This document shows, one piece after another, positions 8,286 to 16,567 of a stretch of DNA of 64,000 nt. This DNA comes from Candidatus Chloroploca sp. Khr17 (GTDB taxonomy: Bacteria > Chloroflexota > Chloroflexia > Chloroflexales > Chloroflexaceae), in NCBI RefSeq assembly GCF_004138165.1, contig NZ_RYFF01000033.1, positions 1 to 64,000 on the forward strand. Reading direction: 5' to 3'. A model generated the notes under the pieces. It saw only the letters and a program-made list of their open reading frames with translations. It searched no databases and was not told the DNA's origin. The translations under genes were made by a program, and so were the position numbers. Position 1 is the stretch's first letter, and each line of letters begins with the position of its first letter.

Positions 8286-8308
8286 ATATGCAAAAAAAGG
8301 CATATACT
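8286..8308 (+). promoter_or_regulatory. Operator and -10 element of the ArsR-type gene
   Basis: A 20-base inverted repeat ATATGC-N8-GCATAT (8286-8305) overlaps a -10-like TATACT (8303-8308). The ATG at 8315 begins 7 bases after the -10, so the message would be essentially leaderless. The same 20-base layout recurs at 9014-9033. Binding here by the gene's own product would block its promoter. Confidence 0.6.
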
Positions 8309-8314
8309 ATTCCT

Positions 8315-8710
8315 ATGAACAACTCCACCGCCGAGCGCCACGCGCAAATCTTCAAAGCATTGATGCATCCCGTCCGGCTGCAGATCCTCGATCTGCTACG
8401 CAACGACGAGCAGTGTGTCTGTCACCTCGAGGCCCAGTTGGGCCAGCGGCAGGCCTACGTCTCGCAGCAGCTTGCCGTGCTGCGCAAAGCGGGCCTGATT
8501 AGCGACCGACGCGATGGCTTGAACAGCTACTACCGCATCACGCAGCCTGAGGTGCTGACCATGCTCGACACGGCACGAGCCATCGTTGGTGGTGACGAGG
8601 CACCCGAAACAAGCCTCGCCGTTGACTGCCCCTGCCCACGTTGTAGCCCGGCGCTCGAGCAAGACACCTATCCGCTACGCTTATTGTCTATAGAGGAGAT
8701 CCCATGTTGA
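8315..8710 (+). CDS. ArsR/SmtB-family metal-responsive repressor
   Basis: A 131-residue winged-helix regulator. HAQIFKALMHPVRLQILDLL and QAYVSQQLAVLRKAGLI are the characteristic ArsR helices; CVCHLE in the DNA-recognition region gives the Cys-x-Cys pair used by ArsR-type sensors. An unusual cysteine-rich C-terminus (DCPCPRCSP and a terminal Cys) could add a second metal site. Start 8315 is preferred: the ATG at 8288 lies inside the operator. Its end overlaps the next gene by 7 bases. It likely represses this operon and is released by arsenite, another thiophilic metal or a thiol stress signal; the inducer is inference. Confidence 0.85.
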   Translation: MNNSTAERHAQIFKALMHPVRLQILDLLRNDEQCVCHLEAQLGQRQAYVSQQLAVLRKAGLISDRRDGLNSYYRITQPEVLTMLDTARAIVGGDEAPETSLAVDCPCPRCSPALEQDTYPLRLLSIEEIPC

Positions 8711-8940
8711 ACGTCAAAGTGCTTGGCTCTGGCTGCACCAACTGCAAACGGCTCGAGCAGCGTGTCCAAAAAGTGCTCGCTGACTGCGGTTTGGACGGTG
8801 AAGTCGAGAAGGTGACCGACTACGGCGAGATGATGCGCTGGAACATTCTGAAAACCCCTGGTCTGGTGGTCAATGACGTGCTCGTCGCCTCGGGCCGCAT
8901 CCCTAACGAGGACGAGATCGCCGGTTGGCTGGCAAAGTGA
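8704..8940 (+). CDS. Small thioredoxin-fold redox protein (TM0996/MTH895 type)
   Basis: A 78-residue thioredoxin-fold protein. The active-site pair is seen in LGSGCTNCKRLEQRV (Cys11-Thr-Asn-Cys14), and the cis-proline region LKTPGLVVNDVLVASGR is conserved. This short family is commonly placed next to ArsR regulators and DUF318 permeases. A ribosome binding site GAGGAG precedes the ATG, which overlaps the regulator's stop (ATGTTGA). It probably works in the cytoplasm as a thiol-disulfide or metal-thiol exchange partner for the operon; the exact substrate is unknown. Confidence 0.85.
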   Translation: MLNVKVLGSGCTNCKRLEQRVQKVLADCGLDGEVEKVTDYGEMMRWNILKTPGLVVNDVLVASGRIPNEDEIAGWLAK

Positions 8941-9013
8941 CGAGTGCTTGCGGGGGCATAGCCCCCGTATCCCCGTCGGGTCAATCTGGTCAAAACCCTG
9001 TTTTGTGTCGGGT

Positions 9014-9033
9014 ATATTCAAAAATTTGCATAT
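9014..9033 (+). promoter_or_regulatory. Second ArsR-type operator, upstream of the permease
   Basis: An imperfect 20-base palindrome, ATATTCAAA-AA-TTTGCATAT, with the same ATAT(T/G)C-N8-GCATAT frame as 8286-8305. It ends just before the ribosome binding site (TTAGGAG) of the permease. It implies independent control of the permease within the same regulon. Confidence 0.65.
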
Positions 9034-9048
9034 TAGGAGTTATCCGCA

Positions 9049-10107
9049 ATGGCTCAATCATTGCCTTCACCCGCCAAAGCGCAGCGCAGCGCTGATACCC
9101 GCGCCTGGCTGATCGTCAGTGGCGTTACAGCGCTCTGGCTGATCGCCTATAACAGTGTCAAGCCCCTGGCTGACTGGCTGACCTTCGCGCTCTTGGGGCT
9201 TGCGCCTGACTCGCGGCTAGGCGATGCGGTCGCTTTTTTTCTGTACGATGTACCCAAGATCCTGCTGCTGCTGACCGGTATGATCTTCGCGATCAGCACG
9301 CTGCGCACCTTCTTTAGCGCAGAGCGCGTACGCCAGACCCTGGGCGGCAAGCGTGAGGGCGTCGGCAACGTGATCGGGGCCGGGCTTGGCGTACTGACGC
9401 CGTTCTGTTCGTGTTCGGCGGTGCCGCTCTTCATCGGCTTTGTCAAAGCTGGCGTGCCATTAGGCGTTACCTTTTCGTTCCTGATCGCCGCACCAATGGT
9501 TGATGGCGTCGCCCTGGCGCTGCTCCTGGGTCTCTTTGGCTGGCAACTGGCCGGACTCTATGTGGTCTCCGGGATGACGATCGCGATCATTGCCGGGATT
9601 ATCATCGGGCGGATGAACATGGAGCGCCATGTCGAGGATTTCGTCTGGGAGATCCGCGGCGGTGACGGGGCGGTCGCTGAGGAGCAGTACACCTGGACAC
9701 GTCGCTTCGACGAAGCCTGGGAGCAAGTGCGCGAGATTGTCGGCAAGGTCTGGCCCTATGTCGTGATTGGGATCGCGATAGGGGCAGGTATTCACGGGTT
9801 CGTGCCCGAAGATGCCTTGGCGGGAATCATGGGGAAAGAGGCGTGGTGGTCAGTCCCAGCGGGGGTCATCCTGGGCGTACCGCTCTACTCGAACGTGGCC
9901 GGGGTCATCCCAGTGGTTGATGCACTGATGGCCAAAGGGGCGGCGATGGGCACCATGCTCGCCTTTATGATGTCAGTGGTCGCCTTGAGTTTGCCCGAAA
10001 TAATCATCCTGCGGCGGGTGCTCAAGCCACGTCTGATCGCGACCTTCGTGGCGATCGTGGCAACCGGGATTATGCTGGTCGGCTATCTCTTTAACCTGGT
10101 GATCTGA
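9049..10107 (+). CDS. DUF318/ArsP-like permease
   Basis: A 352-residue integral membrane protein with about eight hydrophobic segments, of the DUF318 (UPF0718/ArsP) permease family. The conserved TPFCSCSAVPLFIGF motif (residues ~121-136) carries the cysteine pair that in ArsP relatives binds trivalent arsenicals, and FSFLIAAPMVDG and ILGVPLYSNVAGVIPV are further family signatures. It follows an ArsR-type regulator and a redox protein and has its own operator, so efflux of an organoarsenical or other soft-metal species is the best inference. The ribosome binding site is TTAGGAG. Substrate not provable from sequence. Confidence 0.85.
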   Translation: MAQSLPSPAKAQRSADTRAWLIVSGVTALWLIAYNSVKPLADWLTFALLGLAPDSRLGDAVAFFLYDVPKILLLLTGMIFAISTLRTFFSAERVRQTLGGKREGVGNVIGAGLGVLTPFCSCSAVPLFIGFVKAGVPLGVTFSFLIAAPMVDGVALALLLGLFGWQLAGLYVVSGMTIAIIAGIIIGRMNMERHVEDFVWEIRGGDGAVAEEQYTWTRRFDEAWEQVREIVGKVWPYVVIGIAIGAGIHGFVPEDALAGIMGKEAWWSVPAGVILGVPLYSNVAGVIPVVDALMAKGAAMGTMLAFMMSVVALSLPEIIILRRVLKPRLIATFVAIVATGIMLVGYLFNLVI

Positions 10108-10130
10108 ATGAAAACACGGGTTCAAGGGCG

Positions 10131-10328
10131 TGCATCGGCTTGCAGTTGCTGGGGATGATCAACCTGCCTATGCCGATCTGGTTCGGCACCTTGCCTTGCC
10201 GGATCACCTGGCGTGGCCTCCCCGGTGCCCTGGCCCTGGGCCTGGCCTTCGGGCTCGTCGCCTCGCAGTGCACCACCCCGGTGCTTGCGGCCATTCTGAC
10301 CACGGTCGTTGACACTTCACCCCAGGCC
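10131..10328 (+). pseudogene. Decayed ccdA-like (thiol-disulfide membrane protein) fragment
   Basis: In one frame the sequence reads IGLQLLGMINLPMP, then GALALGLAFGLVAS and CTTPVLAAILTTVV, which resemble a CcdA/DsbD membrane segment (LGL.FGL..SPC..PVLAA.L). There is no start codon context, no N-terminal half and no C-terminal half. CcdA supplies reducing power to thioredoxin-fold partners and often accompanies this regulator-redox-permease set. It is therefore probably the relic of a fourth operon member, cut off before the convergent Uma2 gene. Confidence 0.55.
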
Positions 10329-10355
10329 AGTCACAACGGGAAGAGAGCAATTTCC

Positions 10356-11075
10356 TTACCCCGTCGCCCCGTCACGCAAGCGTGCGACAAGCGTGGCGTG
10401 CTCGGGGCTCGCGAGGCCGCGCTGCAGGGCAGCCAGCATGGCGGCCAGGTCGCCCCGCCAGAGTGCAGCCGGATCAAGCCAGAGCCCGGGAAAGACCGCG
10501 CTGCGCAGCAGGCCCTCGCTATCGGGCGCTAACGGCGTGTAGACACTCTCACGCAGGGCAAACCAGTGGACTTCTTGCTCGTAGGCGCTGAACACCAGGT
10601 ATTCGGCGACCCCGTTGCGCGCATAGGCGCGCCGCTTGTCGTGCAGATCGTAGGCCGCACTGCTCGCGGCAACCTCGATGATCAACTCGGGCGCACCTTC
10701 CAGATAGTCATCCGGGCTCACCCGTGAACGACCACCTCGCTCGGGGAGCAGGCGCAGCAAGACATCCGGCTGCACTTCGTTCTCGAAATCCAGCCGCACC
10801 GTCGCATTGTCGGCCCCAATGACGCCGGGGGTAGCCGCACGGTAAACCCCAACCCACGTGACAATATCACTGTGAGGGCGGGCATGATGTTCAAAATGCA
10901 CCGGTGAAGCCACGTAGACAACTCCTTCAATTAACTCGGCCTTCTTGAGTTCGGGGTGGGCACGATAGATCTGCTCGAAAGCTGCCTGTGAGAGCCGGTC
11001 GCCCGAGTTGAGTGGCGGCACATCGGTGGTCGTCACCCTTGGTTGTCCACGTTCATCCTTCACCAAAACTGCCAT
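10356..11075 (-). CDS. Uma2-family endonuclease (DUF820)
   Basis: A 239-residue protein with a complete Uma2 PD-(D/E)XK core: LIEGVVYVASP (Glu), NEVQPDVLLRLLP (Asp), PELIIEVAASS (Glu-x-Val) and DLHDKRRAYARNGVAEYLV. These are the residues used in the family for metal-dependent DNA cleavage. Uma2 genes are strongly expanded in Chloroflexota and cyanobacteria, and their biological role is not settled. It is alone on its strand, convergent with the ccdA remnant, and has a weak GGAGCAAC ribosome binding site. Confidence 0.85.
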   Translation of the reverse strand: MAVLVKDERGQPRVTTTDVPPLNSGDRLSQAAFEQIYRAHPELKKAELIEGVVYVASPVHFEHHARPHSDIVTWVGVYRAATPGVIGADNATVRLDFENEVQPDVLLRLLPERGGRSRVSPDDYLEGAPELIIEVAASSAAYDLHDKRRAYARNGVAEYLVFSAYEQEVHWFALRESVYTPLAPDSEGLLRSAVFPGLWLDPAALWRGDLAAMLAALQRGLASPEHATLVARLRDGATG

Positions 11076-11157
11076 CTGTTGCTCCTCATCAGCGCATATA
11101 AACCTTGCCGTCTATCTTCATTTTACCACTACGCTTGCAGGGGCGGCATGGTCATGC

Positions 11158-11196
11158 CTAAGACCTCACAGGTCTTGAAGACCTGTGAGGTCTTAG
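11158..11196. repeat. 39-base palindromic repeat (AGACCTCACAGGTCT family), copy 1
   Basis: A perfect inverted repeat with 19-base arms and a 1-base centre, built on AAGACCTCACAGGTCTT and its complement. Related copies lie at 16429 and 18409. It sits just past the 3' end of the VOC gene and could double as a transcription terminator. Confidence 0.85.
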
Positions 11197-11203
11197 ATTA
11201 AAT

Positions 11204-11575
11204 CTACACCGCAGACAGATCTTCCTCCATCACGCTGAACATATTGCCCTCGGTGTCAAGACAATACGCCATGTAGCCTACCCCCGGAACGGCTATTTTG
11301 GGCATCGCCACGCTACCGCCATGAGCTACGATCTGTTCCACCATGGCATCAACCGACGCAACATCAATGGTGTTGATCACCCCAGGCATCGTTGGTGACT
11401 CGCGACGCATGATGCCACCATCAATGCCGGGTTGCTCACGCGACCCAGTCGCGGTCATCCAATAATCGACTGGCCCATCCCATTTGCTGATCTGCCAACC
11501 AAACACATCGGCATAAAACTTGCTCGCACGTTCCGGATCATCGGCACAGATCTCGAAATGAACCACACGGGGCAT
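11204..11575 (-). CDS. VOC (glyoxalase/bleomycin-resistance fold) family protein
   Basis: A 123-residue single-module VOC protein. VVHFEICADDPERASKFYADVFGW is the start of the fold with the usual metal-ligand His near the N-terminus, and the end MAYCLDTEGNMFSVMEED gives the matching DxxGN and Glu. Many short relatives annotated 'glyoxalase' have no measured activity, so dioxygenase, lyase or resistance roles cannot be separated. The ribosome binding site GAGAGAGGAGC precedes the ATG. A strong promoter is visible upstream and a palindrome follows the stop, so it appears monocistronic. Confidence 0.8.
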   Translation of the reverse strand: MPRVVHFEICADDPERASKFYADVFGWQISKWDGPVDYWMTATGSREQPGIDGGIMRRESPTMPGVINTIDVASVDAMVEQIVAHGGSVAMPKIAVPGVGYMAYCLDTEGNMFSVMEEDLSAV

Positions 11576-11636
11576 AGTCTTGCTCCTCTCTCTCTGCTTG
11601 CTGAAGATGGCAATATGAGGGGGGGATGTCTCTACT

Positions 11637-11665
11637 ATTTTAGCACAAAAGATCTATTTTGTCAA
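11637..11665 (-). promoter_or_regulatory. Sigma-70-like promoter for the VOC gene
   Basis: On the minus strand, a consensus -35 TTGACA (11665-11660), a 17-base spacer and -10 TAAAAT (11642-11637) precede the VOC gene by ~60 bases. It is one of the two cleanest promoters in the window. Confidence 0.65.
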
Positions 11666-11753
11666 GGAAAATTGAAACCAGGAGCGCTATCATGATGATG
11701 ATACGCAGAACACTGACACCTTCTGATCGGCATGCATATGGAAGGAGACGTCA

Positions 11754-12242
11754 ATGAGCAGGCGCAAGCGTAGGGAGAAGAAATTATCGGCCCAAAGTCA
11801 AGCGAGACTTGACCAGGCGAACGATCAACAGGCACGCGATGAGTTGCAGGACGTGTTCCTGGAGATGTGGGCAGCGCAAGATGCTGCTGCCGCCGCCCGT
11901 TATCCAGAGCGCCCAGCCCCAACGAGCGCCGAAGCGTTCCGCCAGCAGTTTGAAGAGGTTCTCCTGGACATGTGGGTACACGAGTGGTCGTGCCGCACGG
12001 AAGGAGATGGCTTGCGCTGGTTTCGCCATGCCTGGCGGGACACGCGCCGCATCTTGCACGACCATCCACCCGCCGAAGGCGAGGAGTTGCAAGCCTACGC
12101 CGCACGCATTCGCCAAGCGTTGGAGGGGATCCACTTTCGCTATGCTGGCGATGATCTAGATGAGGATGGGTATCTTGATGAAGATAACTGGTATACTGCT
12201 ATCATACATACTATTCTTGCCACATTGGATCGTATGGTTTAA
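11754..12242 (+). CDS. Conserved-looking hypothetical protein, charged and helical
   Basis: A 162-residue soluble protein that I do not recognise. It begins with a lysine/arginine-rich stretch (MSRRKRREKKLSAQSQ), followed by helices rich in Gln, Glu and Trp (QDVFLEMWAAQDAAAAA; VLLDMWVHEWSC) and an acidic loop DDLDEDGYLDEDNW near the end. No signal peptide or membrane segment is present. The start has a good ribosome binding site (GGAAGGAG). It lies 77 bases upstream of the Ser/Thr kinase gene on the same strand and may be co-transcribed with it. Confidence 0.6.
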   Translation: MSRRKRREKKLSAQSQARLDQANDQQARDELQDVFLEMWAAQDAAAAARYPERPAPTSAEAFRQQFEEVLLDMWVHEWSCRTEGDGLRWFRHAWRDTRRILHDHPPAEGEELQAYAARIRQALEGIHFRYAGDDLDEDGYLDEDNWYTAIIHTILATLDRMV

Positions 12243-12319
12243 TCGGTTGATAAAAGGCTTCGGGTACGTACGCGTGGCTACACCGCGAACACGCACCCAG
12301 CATCGTTCCCTCGAACCGT

Positions 12320-14149
12320 ATGGTGACGCAAACCACAACTTGTTGCCACTGCCGTGCCCCCCTCAGCTACAACCGCGAGGGTCGCTGTAAGAAGTGTCGG
12401 CGGGTCGTGCTCGTGAATGGCCAGTACCTGCTAAACGGGATCATTTCCTCAGGTGGCTTTGGCACCGTCTTTTATGCCTACGATCAGAAGTCCCATCGAC
12501 GTGTGGCCGTGAAACAGCTCCGGGTTGGGACGCTTTCGCAGGAAGAGTTGATCAAAAATGAGATCAAGACGATCAGCCAGCGCCTCGCAGGGCTGCGTTT
12601 TGTGCCAAGATTTTATGGTGCCTACCAGGAGGGCTCGGAAGTCTACCTGGTGATGGAGTATATCGAGGGCAAGACGCTCGATCAGGTGCGCGCACTCCCC
12701 TGGGCACCCGAGAGTGTCGAGCGCTTTTTGAGTGTCATGTTGGATCAGCTCCAGAGATGCCACGAGCACCAGGTGATTCATCGCGATCTCAAGCCACGGA
12801 ATATTATCCGTAACAACGCAGACGACTATATCCTCATTGATTTTGGCATTTCCAAACTGGATAATGTGACGCAGAAAATGGCCAAGGGCTTTGGAACGCC
12901 TGATTATGCTTCACCAGAGCAAGCTCTGAGTCAGACGACCAGCCCCCAGAGCGATCTCTACAGTCTTGGCATGATTGCCTATGAGTTGCTGGTTGGGCAA
13001 AGTCCACCCAACGTGTACATACGCCTCGGTGGTGCTGCGCTTACGCCTCCAAGCAGTCACCTCGCCAACGTCCCGCCACGCTTAGAGAAGACGATCATGG
13101 CGCTGCTGCAACTCCGGGCCGCTGATCGCCCGGCCAGCGCAGCGCAAGCGCTGCTGATCTTGCGCGATCCTCCCCCGCTGATCAAGCGCTCGTCAGGGCA
13201 ACCGATGAAGCCCGACGATATAGTGGCGGGTCTGGCGGGACTCGTTTTGATGTGCGTGATCATCGTTTTTGTCATTGGAAATGGCCCAGGCACGCCTCCG
13301 CCGCCAACACTCATCCCCCTGGTCGAACTGCCCTCGGGTCGGCTGGTCTTTGCTTCGGATCGTGAAGGTGGCTACGACCTCTTTCTGGCGGATGCGGGAG
13401 GCGGGCCGCCGTGGAACCTCACCCAAAGCCCCCAGGATGAAGTGGCGCCCATCTTTGCGCCTACCGAAAATTATCTCGTCTACCTCTTCAAACACAGGGA
13501 TACGTACGGCATTGCGCGCCTCGATCTCGCCACGATGGAGCGGCGGGAACTGATGCCACCGAAGCCAGATTGGAATTACGGCACGCCGATGCCATCCCCT
13601 GATGGGCGACGCATCGCTTACAACGCCGGACCCCTGAACAATCTCGATCTCTATGTGATGGATGCAAATGGAAGCAACACGCGCATGCTGGCCGACAGCC
13701 CCAGCCACGACTACCACCCGGCATGGCTTCCCGACGGCACAGCGTTGGTCTATGTGGTTCAGGAACAAACCAGTTCGGCGCTGATGCTTCTCACGCTCGA
13801 CGGAAACACCGCCCCGGTCGAGCTCTACCGCACCGAGGGCAGACTCAGCGCACCAGCGGTCTCACCCGACGGGCGCATGATCGCCTTTGCGGAGCGTCGC
13901 AGCAATGGCGAGAGCAACATCTATCGCATCCCTGTGCAAGGTGGGCCAGCTGAGCGTGTGACAAACGACATCGGCAACGCAACCAACCCATCGTGGTCAA
14001 GCGACGGGCAACGCCTGATGTTCAGTGCCACGCCCGCAACAGGCGACGAGCGCCAAAGCAAAATCTACCTCATCGACCGGGACGGCAGCAACCTGCAACA
14101 GATCTTTGCCGACACGGGCGAGGACATCTACCCGTATTGGGTGCCTTAA
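12320..14149 (+). CDS. Transmembrane Ser/Thr protein kinase with TolB-like sensor domain
   Basis: A 609-residue Hanks-type kinase. Residues 8-27 form a zinc ribbon (CCHC ... CKKC). The kinase domain (~38-285) has the glycine loop SSGGFGTVFYAY, catalytic lysine in VAVKQLRV, HRDLKPRNII and IDFGISK, and the activation segment GFGTPDYASPEQ, so it should be active. A single membrane helix (~residues 297-315, GLVLMCVIIVFVIG) is followed by an extracytoplasmic domain of PD40/TolB repeats (SPDGRRIAYN, SPDGRMIAFAE, SSDGQRLMFSA). This is the inside-kinase/outside-propeller sensor layout common in Chloroflexota. The ligand and substrates are unknown. Confidence 0.88.
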   Translation: MVTQTTTCCHCRAPLSYNREGRCKKCRRVVLVNGQYLLNGIISSGGFGTVFYAYDQKSHRRVAVKQLRVGTLSQEELIKNEIKTISQRLAGLRFVPRFYGAYQEGSEVYLVMEYIEGKTLDQVRALPWAPESVERFLSVMLDQLQRCHEHQVIHRDLKPRNIIRNNADDYILIDFGISKLDNVTQKMAKGFGTPDYASPEQALSQTTSPQSDLYSLGMIAYELLVGQSPPNVYIRLGGAALTPPSSHLANVPPRLEKTIMALLQLRAADRPASAAQALLILRDPPPLIKRSSGQPMKPDDIVAGLAGLVLMCVIIVFVIGNGPGTPPPPTLIPLVELPSGRLVFASDREGGYDLFLADAGGGPPWNLTQSPQDEVAPIFAPTENYLVYLFKHRDTYGIARLDLATMERRELMPPKPDWNYGTPMPSPDGRRIAYNAGPLNNLDLYVMDANGSNTRMLADSPSHDYHPAWLPDGTALVYVVQEQTSSALMLLTLDGNTAPVELYRTEGRLSAPAVSPDGRMIAFAERRSNGESNIYRIPVQGGPAERVTNDIGNATNPSWSSDGQRLMFSATPATGDERQSKIYLIDRDGSNLQQIFADTGEDIYPYWVP

Positions 14150-14205
14150 ATGCTTGCAAGCTGCGCTTGCTGCATTGCGGAGGAAGGGAAGGTGCGTGGT
14201 TTTTT

Positions 14206-14227
14206 GAGGGAGGGCTTGCCCTCCCTG
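14206..14227. terminator. Hairpin between convergent genes
   Basis: AGGGAGGGC-TT-GCCCTCCCT forms a perfect 9-base stem between the kinase gene and the convergent rhodanese gene. A T-run precedes rather than follows it on the plus strand, so it is not a canonical intrinsic terminator. Confidence 0.4.
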
Positions 14228-14255
14228 AGACCCTCCCGACCGTTTTGGTTATGAT

Positions 14256-14684
14256 CTACTCATACGGGAAACCGGCAGCAATCCAGGCGCGCATGCCGCC
14301 GGCCATGCTGTAGAGTTCGACGTCGAAGCCGTTGGCCGCCAGCATGTTGCAGGCCGTCATGCTCCGGTTGCCAGAACGACAGACGCAGGCAATGGGTTGG
14401 TCGCTGGGTACCTCGGCCATCCGCGAGGCCAGTTCTTCGACGGGGATCAGCACCGATCCGGGGATGTGTCCGTCGCCCGCGAATTCGGCGGGTGTTCGTA
14501 CGTCAAGCAGAAAGATCGGGTCGCCAGCGTCAAGCGAGGTCTTGAGTTGCTGAACGCTGATTTCGGCCACCTGGGGAACCTGTGCCGCAGGCGGCGGTGC
14601 CGCAGCAGGGGTCGTTGTCGTACCGCATCCCGCTAACCCAAAGGCGGCCAGGAGCGCAAAGAAGAGGAGCATTGTCCGTCGCAT
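14256..14684 (-). CDS. Rhodanese-like lipoprotein
   Basis: A 142-residue exported protein with one rhodanese domain. The leader LLFFALLAAFGLAGC is a lipoprotein signal with the modified cysteine at about residue 20, followed by a Thr/Ala/Pro spacer. The domain runs ~45-142: IFLLDVRTPAEFAGDGHIPGS is the CH2A-like motif, and CRSGNRS is the active-site loop with the persulfide-forming cysteine. It should act outside the membrane in sulfur transfer or thiol redox. It is followed at distance by a histidine kinase gene reading the same way from 16147, but separate transcription is likely. Confidence 0.88.
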   Translation of the reverse strand: MRRTMLLFFALLAAFGLAGCGTTTTPAAAPPPAAQVPQVAEISVQQLKTSLDAGDPIFLLDVRTPAEFAGDGHIPGSVLIPVEELASRMAEVPSDQPIACVCRSGNRSMTACNMLAANGFDVELYSMAGGMRAWIAAGFPYE

Positions 14685-14749
14685 CGATCAATCCTTATCT
14701 AGCCTGTTTGAAGGTGCTCATCGGCGTATCCATACAATAGTATACACCC

Positions 14750-16147
14750 CTACGCGCTCGCGCCGGAAGCACTCACCGGCAACCGCACGATGAAACGGGT
14801 CGCACCAGGTTGCGATTGGACTTCAATCGTGCCGTTGTGCTGGGTGATAATTCGGTAACTTATGTCAAGCCCGAGGCCCGTTCCGGTGCCAACGCCTTTG
14901 GTGGTGAAAAAGGGCTCAAAAATACGCGGCAAGACGTCGGGGGGAATGCCGGGGCCGTCGTCGGCGACTTCGACCATGGCGAAGTTGTGCTCGCAGCGCG
15001 TGATGATCTTGATCGTGCCACTGCCCTTCAGCGCGTCGGCGGCATTGACAATCAGGTTGGTCCAGACCTGGTTCAGTTCGCCACCGCGCCCCATCAACGC
15101 CGGCAGATCGTGGCTATACTCATTGACAACCGTGATTCCTTTGAGGCGGTGACGCAAAACGACGAGGGTGTGGGCAAGGTCGCGGTTCAGATCAACCTCC
15201 TGAATAGGAGCCTGATCCATATACGAGTAGGCTTTCACCGCTGCGACGAGTTCAGCGACGCGGCGCGTGCTCAACTCAAGCTCGGCCAGCAGACCATCAA
15301 CGGTGGCTGCTTCGGCAATCCAGCCGAGCGTTTCGGTGGACGTAGCGGCCTCAAGCCCGCTAATCAACCCGGCAAGTTCAGCGACCGTGACGCCTACCGC
15401 AACAAGCGGTGCCGCCAGCGCATACGCCTCGGCAACCCCATGGTCGTCAAGCCAATCCCCCAACTGATCTTCGTAATCAGAGCGTTCGAGGCTCGACATG
15501 GGCGGCAGGCTCTCTTGACGTTCGATCAAGAGCCCCTGAAAGCGCGTCAAACGCTCAAGCGGTAGATGATGATGGTCTACCCCAAGCCGCAACGCACGTG
15601 CCTGCAGCGAGGGCAACATCTCGCGGAGCGAGACCGCAGCGCGGCGCGCTGCCGAAGCCGGATTGTTCAACTCGTGCGCTAGGCCTGCCGACAGTTGGCC
15701 CAGGGCCGCGAGTTTCTCTTGCTGCTGGCGCATCGAGGCAAAGCCATACATCCGCTGTGATGCAATCTGCAGCACCTTTGAGCCGAGCGTCGGGGCAGCC
15801 GCAAACATCTGGCGAAAGGCCTCCACCCCCATCACAAGGATGCGTGAAGGGGCAATCGCCTGCACGGTTACCATCGAAGGAACGGCATTCAAGAGCGAAA
15901 TCTCACCACCGATAATGCCCCGCGGGGTTGTTCCCATGACCTTGCGGGTACCATCAAGCGTCCGCGCAATTTGCAATTCACCCTCAAGCACCACATAAAA
16001 CCGATCGGCCGGATCGCCTTCATGCATAAAGACCTCGCCAACCGCAAGCGCCTGCTCGTAACTATTGGCCAAGACCCACGCAAGCTCATCATCGGTCAGA
16101 TCCTCGAAGAGAGGCAAACCGGCCAACTCACTGCTTGTAAGCATCAA
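14750..16147 (-). CDS. Histidine kinase with N-terminal cyclic-nucleotide-binding domain
   Basis: A 465-residue soluble sensor kinase. Residues ~1-125 are a CRP-type cNMP-binding domain (LPLFEDLTDDELAWVL; HEGDPADRFYVVLEGEL; GGEISLLNAVP). The H-box is LGQLSAGLAHELNNPASAA; ATPase motifs are NQVWTNLIVNAADAL (N), VADDGPGIPPD (G1) and GTGTGLGLDIS (G2). No membrane segment is present. The next gene on the same strand upstream is a receiver/thioredoxin-reductase fusion, and this pairing is familiar in Chloroflexota and other phyla, so they probably form one signalling unit. Here they are separated by ~420 bases containing a repeat element. Confidence 0.88.
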   Translation of the reverse strand: MMLTSSELAGLPLFEDLTDDELAWVLANSYEQALAVGEVFMHEGDPADRFYVVLEGELQIARTLDGTRKVMGTTPRGIIGGEISLLNAVPSMVTVQAIAPSRILVMGVEAFRQMFAAAPTLGSKVLQIASQRMYGFASMRQQQEKLAALGQLSAGLAHELNNPASAARRAAVSLREMLPSLQARALRLGVDHHHLPLERLTRFQGLLIERQESLPPMSSLERSDYEDQLGDWLDDHGVAEAYALAAPLVAVGVTVAELAGLISGLEAATSTETLGWIAEAATVDGLLAELELSTRRVAELVAAVKAYSYMDQAPIQEVDLNRDLAHTLVVLRHRLKGITVVNEYSHDLPALMGRGGELNQVWTNLIVNAADALKGSGTIKIITRCEHNFAMVEVADDGPGIPPDVLPRIFEPFFTTKGVGTGTGLGLDISYRIITQHNGTIEVQSQPGATRFIVRLPVSASGASA

Positions 16148-16225
16148 TCCACCTCATACCGCTCTTGTAAGGCCAAAGCACGCGCCCGATTCGCTTGCCA
16201 CTTGATGCCGTTGTGCGCATGAAAT

Positions 16226-16379
16226 AGTCTGGGAACTACATTTCCCGGTCGCGCCGCCGACCACGAAGAACCCTCACGAAGAGACGAAGACAGGCTTTGT
16301 GACGCAATTATTCGTTGCTTCGTGGCCCCAATTCGTGGACGGCTGAGGACGCCAGAAAACTTATTTCACAGACCACTAA
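16226..16379. repeat. ~154-base palindromic mobile-like element, copy 1
   Basis: Starts AGTCTGGGAACTACATTT and ends with the imperfect inverted match ... GCCAGAAAACTTATTTCACAGACCACT. GCGCCGCCGACCACGAAGAA pairs with TTCGTGGACGGCTGAGGACGC inside. Copies at 18553-18706 and 41931-42063 share ends and interior. There is no coding capacity, so MITE-like. It sits between the histidine kinase and its partner gene. Confidence 0.75.
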
Positions 16380-16428
16380 TGAACTTCCCGTCGGCCTGAT
16401 GGTTTTCAAGAAATGAATCCGCTCAACC

Positions 16429-16510
16429 AGACCTCACAAGTCTGACAGACCTGTGAGGTCTCTCGCGGCACCACTGGCCGTGGGCCATGTGATACTCAGG
16501 GCGACGGCAG
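16429..16510. repeat. AGACCTCACAGGTCT-family palindrome with conserved flank, copy 2
   Basis: AGACCTCACAAGTCTGACAG ... TGTGAGGTCT (16429-16461) is a degenerate copy of the palindrome at 11158. The following ~50 bases (CACCACTGGCCGTGGGCCATGTGATACTCAGGG) are shared with the copy at 18409, so the element is longer than the palindrome. A short tandem of CCCCGATCC units follows. Confidence 0.75.
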
Positions 16511-16567
16511 AATCTAACCGGTGCCCCCCGATCCCCGATCCCCAATCCCCGATCCCCGATCCCCAAC

